Assembly: GCA_032871835.1 (NCBI GenBank)
Contig: CM065295.1
Location: forward strand, 20,718,501 to 20,782,500
From: Dipteronia dyeriana
Lineage: Eukaryota > Streptophyta > Magnoliopsida > Sapindales > Sapindaceae
Direction of reading: 5' to 3'
DNA length: 64,000 bases
Shown: piece after piece, positions 1 through 10,800 of the stretch
Layout: each line of letters starts with the position of its first letter
Numbering within the stretch: the first letter of the stretch is position 1
Position numbers and translations under genes: made by a program
Notes under the pieces: model-generated
The model's database searches: none
What the model saw: the letters and a program-made list of their open reading frames with translations, nothing else
Told to the model about the DNA's origin: nothing

Positions 1-1900
1 TAATGAATTATCAATGCAATTAATATTTCTTACAAAATAAAATCAAAATAGTTATTTTCTTCTCTCATGTGGATGATCCTCGGACTATTGGAAATGATCT
101 TTTTTTTTTAAGAAAGAGAACGGATCTTTTTTTAATTTATCAAAATTGCCACACTTTCAATTCATCAATTAATTTATATTTGTTTGTTTAGGGATATTTT
201 GTTTATATTCTTTTTCATTAAATAAAATAAGTCTTTAACATTTCAAAACGAATTTATTATTAGGGAAATGAAATGGAATTGGGAACGATGAAATTGAAGT
301 TAAGATTCCTTAAATGCACATTTATTAATCGAAAATGGAAAGAGAATCCCGTTGCATTATAAAGGAATCGAGAACTTAATGCCTTAAGAGTGTATTTACT
401 AATTGAAAATGAATGATAATCAAGTTCTACTGGAAAGAAAATCAGGAAATGGAACTTAGGATCGGTTTGGTGTTTGTTTCATAACTAAAATTAACTTAGG
501 TAAGATGAGGAATTAAGTTTCATTTATGACCTAAAGTTAATTCTTGTATGTGGTTCACGTAATTTGTTTCCTAATTCCTTTTAGTAGGAGTAATGATAAA
601 CATTTCATATTTTATATTTCAGTTGCATTCAAATAATGATACGATAATTAATAAATTGATATAAATTAATTATTATTTTATCTTAGTTGTTATTTGTCAA
701 ATGTCACGTGAGTCCAATAGGCATATCATTGATAGGAATGCTAAGTGAGATGTTAACATTGCTATTTTAATAAACACTATAATCACGAATCGTGAATTAA
801 GTTCTTTTACCATTTTTAGAATTTTCGATCAGTAAATGTGTCTTATTTTAATTTCTGATTTGTGTACATGGTCCATTTAACTTGGTTCCCAATAGTTTTG
901 GTGGACATTATACTCGTAAAGAATTAAGTTTTTCCATCTTAAGATCAAGTTCAATTTCCACAGGTAAATGCCTCCTAAGAAGATTTATTTTTAAAAAGGA
1001 GGAATTATAGTTTGGTCCTTATTTTTTAAGGAAATATTTTTATTTACCTGACTTGGGTGTGTAAGGGTTTCAGGTCCTTATCATTTTGGAAAGATATCAA
1101 AATGGTCCCTTGACCAAAAAATTCACAGTCAACCTTAATAGAAATGTCAAAAAGACGGTTTTATCCTTAAAAATTAATTTGAAAACCGGAGATTTTTCTT
1201 TTCAAATGGATCTCTTCATCTATCACAAAGATGAAAGGTGGAGATTAGATTTTTTTAAGAGAATTAAACACTGAAATCCTCAAATAAACAAAAAATTACC
1301 ACCAACCGTCCGTCATTGTGATGGATGATTGGTGATTAATTAAAAAAATCAAAACAAATAAAAAACAAAAAATTTAAATCTCCCACTGCCTATCACATTG
1401 ATGGCAGGAGAGAGGGTTGGTGATTTTTTTAATAAATTAATAATTGGTGGAGATTAATCTCACGTATCAGATCTATACCATATTCATGGAGATCTCTATT
1501 GATCTCTAACCTACCCGCCATGAAGAGGGGAGGCACAGCGGGGAAGGTCTTCATCATCCCTCACCACGAACAGAGGGAGGCTAGACCTCATCCACCGTGC
1601 CTCCTCTGTTCACGGTGGAGGAGGTAGAGATCCAATTTCCTTTCATTTTTTTTAAATTGCTTTAATTCTTTAATTAAAGCTTTTCAAGAAAATAAAATCT
1701 TTAAATAATCACCAACTATCCATCATTGTGATGGACGGTTGGGGATTTAAAAAATTTTGTTTTTAATTTGATCACCACCATCCTTCCAATCACCATCCAT
1801 CCAAATATTGGATGGACGGTGGAGATGTATTAAAAAAAAAAGATTTTATTTATAAAATTAATATTATATAAAAAATTTCCACATATAATTAAATATTAAA
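1..1900. other. AT-rich intergenic spacer with short inverted and repeated pieces
   Basis: No open frame here resembles a known protein. A short motif of the type cacatttattaatcgaaaat occurs near 318-338, and a degenerate reverse complement of it lies near 815-845. A second motif, containing catcattgtgatggacggtt or close variants, recurs near 1297-1345 and 1706-1757. Its halves (accgtcc and ggacggt types) are self-complementary, so it can fold back. These look like remnants of small DNA transposons, but I cannot define clean ends or target duplications. Confidence 0.4.
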
Positions 1901-2639
1901 TAGAGAAAATCAAAAGTAGCCACTTAAATTATTATAATTTCGTTTGTAATTATATACAAAATTTTATTTGTTAATAACCACATTTTTGAGAAATTACCTC
2001 AATGCACCATATATAAAAACCAAAAAGCCAAATAACAGTGGAAAAATGTTAGAGTTTTTTTCTCAACTGATAAAAGAGAATCGGGGAGTGTGAGAGAGAA
2101 ATAGGTTCACCGTCGCAGGCTGGAGGAAAAGAGAGACGTCGTCGTCGCCAGAGTTCCCCACCGAAGTCTTCATCGTCGTCGCCGTCGTTGTCGTCGCCGA
2201 GTAGAAGAGATCGGCGCAGCATCTCGGAGAAAGTCGACAGTAACAGTGACCGTCGAACAACGTTTCTTGCCTTGAAGATTTGGTTTTTTCTTCCCCATTT
2301 TGTTTTTATCAAAATGATTTGTTGTTAAGAACATTTGATTTTTTGGTATGGATTTATTGTTAAGAAAATTTTGGTTTCATTTGTTAAGGTTTGGTTTATT
2401 TTACAGTCAACTAGTATAATTTGTTGTGAACATTTCAATATTAAAAATGATTTATTGTGAATTGATAAAAAATTAAGAAAATTTCGGTTTGATGGATTCG
2501 AATTGTGGGGGTTTAGTGATTTTGAGGGATTCAAATTGATTTATGTTGTGTTGAGAAGCTTTTTGTTATGGCCGTTTTGTGATTTTCGAATTGGGTTTGA
2601 TTTCCGGTTGTGGAATGGATTTTGTTTGTGTTTGGAATT

Positions 2640-4060
2640 TGGATCTTGAAATCATGCTTTCATTCTCTTACATAAACATGAAATCTTGCTTTAAATTTGT
2701 AGCACAGAACTTGAAATCTCGCATTCCGTATTTTGAATAAAACTTAAAATCATTGTTTGTCTCTTGTAAAAAATTTAAAATTTTCATAAAACTTGAAATC
2801 ATTCTTTAAATATGTGGCATATAACTTGAAATCATACTTTAAATCTCTAACATAAAACTTGAAATGATGTTTTAAGTCTGTAGCATAAAACTTGAAATCT
2901 TAATTTTTTTAAGTAACCGGTGATAAATCGTTGTTGGAAATAAAATCTTGTCGTCAATACACTTGGTGCCCAAAAACATTCAGTAATTTCAAGTCGATAG
3001 TCATAAAATGAGTTGAGGTCTTATATGGACTTCCGCTTTGAATAGATGGACCTGAAGATTGACAAACTTCGTTATGATTTCCATGGATATAGTCATGCGG
3101 TAAAAGCCTAAACTAGCCTTTATAATATTCATCATGCACTTTGATAACGTTTTGTGTAATATATATTTGTAAATTACACTTTTCAGGAATCTTCAATGCA
3201 TCGAGATGACTTTGAAGAGTACCCGTCAGACTACAACAATCAGGAGGTTGTGGATGATCTGAATGACACGCATGAGGTTAAAGATGATCAACATGATGCA
3301 CAACAAGGCGAGGATGAGGTTGCGGATGAGCTGCATGGTGCACATGAGGACGAGGTTGGTAATGAGCTGAATTACAACATGACGAGGTTGCTGTGGAGTT
3401 GCATGGTTGGTTGGTCGCCACATTTTGTTTATTTTGCGTCATTTACCTGGTTGGTTTGCCACCACATTTTGTGTAGGGTGTTTTGTTTTGGTTGGTCCGG
3501 TATTTTGTTGGATGCTAATTTTCTTTTTGTATTTCGGGTAAAAATAGGTAAGAGACGTAGTAAGAAATTGTGAACAACTTGAAACAGGTTTTGTTGCTGA
3601 ATTGCAAAAATAAAGCAGGTTTTGCAGTATTGTTGACAGAGTTGGACATTTTGAAATGGATTTTCCCAAACTTGAAATCACTCTTTAAAACGTAGGCAGC
3701 TAACTTGAAATCATGCTTTAAACAAGTTTTGCAGTGTTGTTGACAGTGTTGGACATTTTGAAATGGATTTTCCCAAACTTGAAATCCCTCTTTAAATCGC
3801 ATGAACCAAACTTGAAATCATGCTTTAAATTGCAGGAACCAAATTTGAAATCATGCTTTAAACGGATACTGTTGTGTTAACAGTTAGACATTTTGAATTG
3901 AATTTGCCCAAACTTGGAATCACTCTTTAAATCGTATGCACCGAACTTGAAAATCATGCTTTAAATCACATTTTCCCAAACTTGAAATAATGCTTTAAGT
4001 AGCAAGGACCCTAAACTTTAACTTGAAATTACAAGTTGTAATATTTTCAGAACTTCATAT
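2640..4060 (+). repeat. Degenerate reiterated word, about 33-40 bp unit
   Basis: The word cttgaaatcatgctttaaat, with small changes, recurs at 2646, about 2680-2720, 2795, 2827, 2862, 2890, 3670, 3704, 3778, 3809, 3846, 3911, 3948 and 3983. The pieces between copies often read ..gcataaaa or ..gaaccaaa. The copies have diverged from one another and are interrupted by an unrelated stretch at 2910-3660. The same word reappears in mixed orientation at 4610-4750 and 5310-5420. The pattern is obvious by eye and is not a simple microsatellite. Confidence 0.75.
3196..3420 (+). pseudogene. Short acidic open frame inside the MULE-like region
   Basis: An ATG at 3196 opens a frame with an unusually acidic start: repeats of the type DEVADELHGAHEDEVGNELN over about 60 residues. 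It then runs into low-complexity hydrophobic sequence that does not look coding. The internally repeated acidic pattern may be a piece of a transposase N-terminal region or a decayed exon. I do not recognise the protein. It lies on the strand opposite to the zinc-knuckle remnant at 4213-4375. Confidence 0.25.
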
Positions 4061-4212
4061 CCGAACATTCCTAGTTATAATAATAAAAAAATGAAATAAA
4101 CTTACAAACTAGAGTTCATACATGAAATAAACTTACAAAATAGTGTTCATACATGAAGCAAAAAGTTCTTACTTGACTTAAGTTAGCAATAGAACCTAAA
4201 CATAAATTGAAA

Positions 4213-4375
4213 TTACAAATTGTCATCAGTTGGAGTACCCGTCGTAGGCAGGGAGTGTTCAACTAACGGGCATGTCTTGCGATTATAGTCAAGTACGTGA
4301 CATACACTGCATGCACGTTGTCTACATGTCGGTAGTGTCAGTTGCTCAATAGTTATGGATATGTGTAACTGTCCA
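4213..4375 (-). pseudogene. Mutator/FAR1-type transposase C-terminal zinc-knuckle remnant
   Basis: Read on the minus strand, this stretch gives a frame ending in a stop at 4213-4215. It contains the order C-R-Q-R-A-C-x-V-C-H-V-L-D-Y-N-R-K-T-C-P. This resembles the short C-terminal knuckle (C-x2-C-x4-[HY]-N-x-R-T-C) of plant MuDR/FAR1-related transposases, with Tyr at the usual His position. No transposase core was found next to it, so only the tail survives. The family assignment is from the motif alone. Confidence 0.5.
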
Positions 4376-5143
4376 TTATTTGGTCTCTATACAAACTAGA
4401 GTTCATACTAAGTTCTTTAACTCTAAATAACTTAAATGAATTGACACCACCTTAACAAATGTATCACCACCCATATATCGTAAATCATCCCACTGCCCAC
4501 CATAGTTGATTACCAACCTGTAATCCATTTACCTGGAAAAAAAATTATTTTGCAAAAGAAATGTCAAATTATAAGTTTTACAAAACATTTCCACGTTTTC
4601 TGGGGTCTAAACTTGAAATCATGCTTTAAATCTCTATAAATATCTCCACATTTCAAGTTTTTTCAACATTTCAGATTTTTATAGCAGATTTCAAGTTCTG
4701 TTTTGAGTTTTTATATAATATTTCAAGTTTACGAACAACTGAAACTTGAAATGTTCTGAAAAAAAACATGAAACTTAAATTCATTCAATTCTTCACAAAA
4801 CCACACAACAGTAATGCAATCAAGTTAAAATCATGTTATACTAACTGTTTCGAACTTAAACTAATAGAAATGTAAGATATTTATACACCTTAAAACTGAT
4901 TTAGAGCAAATCAGAAAACTTGTTCAAACCTTCAAAATCTTTAACAATGGTGTGCTTATCGTCGATTTGTAGAATACAACAAATCCACTATCTTCGATTT
5001 GCACAAGAAGAAGATTGGTATTTCGGTCAAAGATGAAGATGAGAAGATGACGGTAGAAAAGATGAGAATAATTCTTTTATGGATATACACTGAAATTATT
5101 TTTAAAAAGTGGTTATTAACTATTAAATTTCCGTTTGTGGTTA

Positions 5144-5297
5144 AAAACGAATATTCTATATTATATGTGGTTAGTTTTAGCAATTTCTACGATAATAAAA
5201 CATGACTAAAAGTAAATTAGTTAACTATGACGAACAGAAGAACCAATTTAAGTGGAAATTGCTAAAAATAACCACATATAACATAGAAAATTCGTTT
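5144..5297. repeat. Inverted repeat, 44-45 bp arms with a 65 bp spacer
   Basis: The arm at 5144-5188 contains atatgtggttagttttagca. The arm at 5254-5297 contains the near-exact reverse complement (tgctaaaaataaccacatat). The arms differ at only a few positions, so transcribed RNA could form a stable hairpin. The motif gtggtta also occurs at the presumed right end of the surrounding MULE-like element, so this may be an internal copy of its terminus or a small nested foldback element. Confidence 0.7.
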
Positions 5298-5599
5298 CAA
5301 TTTAGTCAAGATTTGAAGTTTTAACATTTCAATTTAGGCAAGATTTCAAGTTTCAAAATTTCATGTTTTTAGATAAGATTTCAAGTTTCAAGTTTTTAGT
5401 ACCGATTTCAAGTTTGATTACAGATTTTAGTCGTAATTTTAAGTTTGCTTCTAGTTTTTTTTTTAAAAAAAAAATTCAATAAATTTTTTATAATTTATAA
5501 ACGTATACTGATTTTTTTTTAAGTGGCTATTAACGAATAAAAATTAAAAAATGGTTACTAACCAAAATTTAACGTATTTATTAAAACACGAAGACCTGA

Positions 5600-6103
5600 A
5601 TCAATGTTGCCTTCAAAGTTAAGACCAAACTCTAATTTCCTTAAAAAAAAAAATTGTGATTTGCCGCCTTTAACCGTCCTCGTGCTCGTCGTACAGCCGC
5701 TGCGTTGGGTTCTTTTCCAAAAAGAAAAAAGAAAAAAGAAGAAAACTTTTTGATTGTAGAAAACGGTAAAAAGGGATTTTTGATAGATTTGGGTATCAAT
5801 TATGTTGGTCAACGGAGCGTATCCTTACGGTGCACAGGAAACCAAAATTCAATGTGGAAACGGAAATTGCTTGATTTGGAGACGCACACACAGAGATTGT
5901 TTTTAAGTTTTTCTTATTACCGACTCGTCCCTATTGCTCCACAATCAACCACCGACTAGTCTTTCGAAACTTTCCATAAAATCTCTGACTCTATACAGAC
6001 ACCGAAAAAAAAACCCTTCTTTCTTCTTCTTCTTCTCGGCATTTTATCGGCGCCGAATCGGGTCGCCCGCTGTACGACGACTTACGGTCACCTCTCCGAT
6101 CAC
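5600..6103 (+). promoter_or_regulatory. Likely promoter and noncoding first exon of the NET-domain gene
   Basis: A CT-rich tract (ctttcttcttcttcttctc near 6018-6036) is followed by GC-richer sequence up to a consensus-like donor (cac|gtaatt, GT at 6104-6105). The first coding exon begins after an acceptor at 7841-7843 (gtgtgcag), with the start codon 18 bases further on. A pyrimidine-rich leader and an intron in the 5' UTR are common in plant housekeeping genes. The transcription start near 5950-6010 is inferred, and I could not pick a convincing TATA box. An intron of about 1740 bp (6104-7843) separates this exon from the coding part. Confidence 0.5.
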
Positions 6104-7861
6104 GTAATTCCTTCCCTTTTCTTTTCTCTTATATTGTTGTTGTTAATTTGTTGCGATTTTTTTTTCTTCGTTATGTTTGGGAGCGGAAATGCTGAGAAAA
6201 TGGAGATAGCGGATTTTGAATGTTGTGTTTTAAACGGAACATTCAAAATCTCACTTGAGTTTATTCTAATTTTGTTTGCATTTTTTGTTTTCTCAGGAAT
6301 CAAATTGAGAGCAAGTGTTTGTGTGTGTTGAAATTGAATGCTATAATTTTCTCTGTTGGAATACTAGGCTTTACAGAGAATATTGAGTTATTTTTTCTTT
6401 TGTCCATTTTAATAGACCCAAGTTTTTATTTGCAATTTTTGATAATTTTTAGTAAGAAAGTGTTGTATCGAAAGCATAGGTAGAAAGAAAACTACAGACA
6501 AAGCTAATCGTCTTTGTGACTTTAGAATGGCTGTATATGCCATACATCCAGCGCTTTAGATTTGAAATGAGAAGTCTACCACTCTGGGAAGGCTAAATTG
6601 TACTTTTTCGAATAAGTTTAGGATTCCCTTTATCTATTGGAATGTTTAGGATCGAGAAATAAAGAAACATAGTTTGAAGAGCGCATGTTATGAGGGTCTT
6701 ATTGAGTGGGATTTCTGGATGGGGTGATTAATTAGGACCACTGTGTTGCAGTTGAAATTTATTACGAAAATTCGAGGAAATGGCCACCTTCCATTTAGCT
6801 ACTTTTCAAAAATCACTTATAGCCAAGACAGGTCTTAAATGCCCCTAAACGGAGGTGTGCAATCTGTCTTGTTCCCAAAAATTTAGTGCTTGATCCATTC
6901 GTGACTCACATGAATGATTCGTGATCCATTTGTGTCTTCCCATGCATTTTCCATGATCCATTCGTGTCTTCCCATGCATTTTCCTTGATCCATTCATGCA
7001 CTATTGCACTACATGCATCTTATGTGATCCATGTTATTTTGGTAAGATGTGTTTTTATTGGTCATAAACTAGTCAAAAACAATCTTTTTTAATTTGCTGG
7101 CTATTTCTGTTTTTTGTAAATTATATTTGGTTAAAAATAGATTCAGCCCAATTTATTATAGCTAAGGTTTGAGTTGTTGTCCATTTTATTCTTCTTTCAA
7201 CTAGATAATGTTCTTATATCACACCCGTTTCTAGTGTAATTATTCTTTTACATGCGCATTACTCTGATGCCATGTGCAAGACACTTAAAACTTGTTTTTT
7301 TTTTTTTTTTTTTATCCTGGCCTTTGGAGAGTCTTGCAGCCTGTTGTAGACATTTCAAGAGTCAGATTTTCTGTGGTACCTATTCTTGTGCTATGTGATA
7401 TTGTATTCATTTAACATTTATTTTAATAATCATACTATTGTAGTATTGTATGTACGGTTATAAAGAAAGTAAGAAATCAGCAATTATGCATAAGTAATGA
7501 AAAGTAGTGTTGTTTGGTTTTGGTGATTATTAATTGTTTCGACTTTTTGGGGGAGGAAACAATTTACTGGATGGATATATAAGATGTTCTTCACCATTTG
7601 TTTGGTTGAGGATCAGCAATCAAACCTGCTCTCTGTCAATTTATTGTCTGAAGTAGGAGATCCCAAGTGACTTATCCCATAATCAATTTTCCCTCTTTTT
7701 GATTTTTATATTTCAGCCAGTGTTCCTTAGCTTTAAGATGGAATTGAGGTTTCCTTTGTGTCCTTTCTGTTACTAATGACCATTTAATTCTAGTGCATTC
7801 ATATAACATTAAATGCCTGTGGATATATGTTTGCTGTGTGCAGTGCTTTGCCTTTTTTGTT

Positions 7862-10800
7862 ATGTCGAAAGCTTCAAAGAGTGTGCTTAGCTCCACATCT
7901 CCTGGTGAAGGTGGACCAGACTACTTTGGATATTACACATGTGAAATAGCAGAGCTTTTATCACAAGACGAGGATTCCGTGCCATTTTCTTCCCAAACCA
8001 CTGAGTTGTATAGAAGAAAACGTGGCAAGGATACAACTGAGAATAGTTGTAATGGTGATTCTTTGTTTGATAACAGTATAGGAACTGGGCTTTCGGATTC
8101 TAAACTAGAAAGGTTGAAGTCGTTACTAAGGCAGGGCCTATTTGATCTTACTCCAGAAGTTGATGAGGTATACTATTATTTTTACACCCTTTTATGCACA
8201 CATGGAAATGCGCTTTTACACTCTTCAAATTTAAGTTATTACGAATGAATTTGGTTTTTTCATATCTGTTTTTAGCTTAGCTAGTGTATTATATGGTCTA
8301 TACACATAAGTTGCAATGTTTTATTTTATCATAATGCACTTGAAATAGAAATATAACTGAAACTTGTGGTTGATTGGAGCCAACATGTTATGTGTTTGAC
8401 CATGGATTATCAATCGACTTATTTGGAATCAATTTTTTGGTCCGATGTCATTTTGAATCCCGTATTATTTTAATAATACTTTTTAACTTGGTATGTTTTA
8501 GGTTTAGTCTAGTCTGTAAACTATGGAGGCTGAATTTGGAGAGCTACTAATGTATGAATTTGTAAGGATTATACTTTTGCATTTGCCATTTGGATAATGA
8601 GATCTCTAGGAGGCAGTTTTTTGCAATGCTCCAGCCTCCAGCATTATAGGAAGCCTGTCAACTGAATATTTCTTTATTTCTTTCATAATCTAAAGGTTGC
8701 CGTAAGTGTATAACTTGTTTAATGCAGATGCTGGATCCTGTTGTTGCTACATGTCAGTTGCAAACTCAGCTCAGAAATAAAAAGTGTTTATCAAGTGATG
8801 CTGGCGCAGTTGAAGTTGATGCAGCAGTTCCTCGTAAAAAAGTCAAGACATCCTCGTCTTCTTCCTCTACCAATATTGATCCAGATGCCAGTCCTCTCAA
8901 AAGTGGATCTTGTAGAGAGGTACGTTTTGCTTTGTTTGCTTTATCATTGTTATTGGTATCTTATTACCTCTTACGATTCTATTATTTCTTAGAAATCTTA
9001 AAATGATATACTGGAAGTTAAAATATTAGTTGGTTGTGTTCATTGTGTGCGGATACTCTTGAGCTGTTGATGGGGATCATAAGTATGAAGAATTAAATTA
9101 TTTGAATTATGTATGTTGCTTCAGTTTTCATCAAGATGGAAATTTTCTTGGAAGTTTCTTTTAAGATATTTGAAATCACTTATATCTTGGCTTGCCAGAA
9201 TTTATTGTTTTTGCTTATTTGTTCAGACAATTGTTCCAGCATCATCTTGTGGTTGAGTATAGGTTAAATGGCCATGGAAGTATAATTTTAATGATATATT
9301 AAGAGTATTGAATGTGATACGTTCTAGGTCTTAACTAGGTTTAGATGGGAGATTTTTTAAATTGTATTTAAAATTCTTTTTCTTTTTCTATTTTCTCTCC
9401 ATGAAAACCAGTTTCTGGTTGAGTTTCTTTTCGTCTTGGATTAGGAACAGCCCAAGCTTGACATGATCCAATATACCGAGAATTTAATTGTTGTATTTCT
9501 TCTGTGATACAGGGTTTGGTATCTAATCGCATTGATTCCAAATCTGTGGATGCGAATTTGTTAGGGAAGGAAATATCTAACGGTAACAACTGTGTCCACT
9601 GCCACACTAAGGAAACTTCTCTGTTGAAATGTGGCTCGGCGGAGCCTAAGGTAACTAGTATGCTCCATTTTAAGCTGTTTAATTTCTATGGATTTGTCCA
9701 ATGCTTGTACACGTACATATTAATTCTTGTCGTCTTTTTCCAGGATCTATGCGATGCTTGCAGAATCACTATCAGGAAGGAGACGGATTTTCATTCGGGG
9801 TCAAACATAAATGCTGATAAAGAAAATGGGGAGGTTAGGATCATTTTCTCAGATTTTTGGTTAAAGATTCAGTTGCTGTTTTGGATTTTCATATTGTTTT
9901 ATTGTGATATATGTATTTGTGATGATTTCTGCTTCTAGAATTTTATGGTGTGTTCGGTATTGTTTCTCATCGCAGAATCGCAGATTCTCATGGTTCAATA
10001 TAGAAATCTAGATATTGTGTAAGAAAACTGAACATGAGATGTGGCATACACAACACAAAACACCCACAAGAAAGAAAAATTCTAAGATAACAATGCTCCA
10101 AGGTCTGATTGTTTCACAAATATCGTTAATAATCTCAATTGATGAAGAATTGCCCTTCATGGCTACGTTTGAAAATAAAGTCTTTTATGGCTTTTGCTTG
10201 AGTTGATAACTCAGGCTTTAGAATGAGTCAATGAACCATTATCATATTATTTTGTCAGAAAATAATGTTTGGTGACCGATCAAATGTAAGAATGTTGAGA
10301 TTAGGAACAAAGAAGAGAGACAAAGATGACACTTTCTATATTTATGTAGAATGTTCTAATTTATATTTTGTTCTTTTCTAGGTAAAAAGGACACCCAATT
10401 TTTTCCACCCCCAAATCAGTGGGGTTTTATTTTATTATTTTGAAATATAAATTCTATTTAATTCGATAAAATAATCTTTAATAAAGGAAAAACTTTAGTA
10501 CCGGACTGTTTTTATTGTTTTCCTTTTCATAATGTTATTTTCGATATTTGCTACCAGACATGATTTTTAACCCATAAATATAAAATCAAATTGATAAAAC
10601 AGAAAACGAATGCATAAGCCATTACCGAGCTCGCCCTTATATGCATGTCTTTTGTGTCCAACCTTGGACTTAAGATCTTGAATATTCTTCTTTGTTGCTG
10701 AGTATGATTGGGTCTTATAGTAAATAGTTAATTCTTTTTTTCTTTTCTTAGTCTTTTGTCATTCAACTACAGATACAGATCATTAAGGAATTAGATTAGG

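Larger units (their letters stand above)
1920..5560. mobile_element. Decayed Mutator-like (MULE) element, approximate limits
   Basis: The left edge (about 1920-2010) and the right edge (about 5510-5575) carry related words in opposite orientation: agtagccacttaaa with ttaataaccaca on the left, and aagtggctattaacg with ggttactaacc on the right. Between them lie a GAC/GTC-rich stretch (2100-2250), a small acidic frame (3196-3420), a Mutator/FAR1-like zinc-knuckle remnant on the minus strand (4213-4375), and many degenerate copies of one short word. This fits a defective MULE, a class known for long terminal inverted repeats. The terminal repeats are poorly conserved and I found no 8-10 bp target duplication, so the limits are inference. 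Confidence 0.4.

Noticed and set aside
3226..3802. Overlapping minus-strand open frames across the acidic region
   Set aside because: They are shadows of the plus-strand repeats and contain repeated low-complexity segments, with no protein-like pattern.
5558..5959. Two open frames on opposite strands just upstream of the NET-domain gene
   Set aside because: They lie in the likely promoter region, resemble no family and do not join to the downstream exons.
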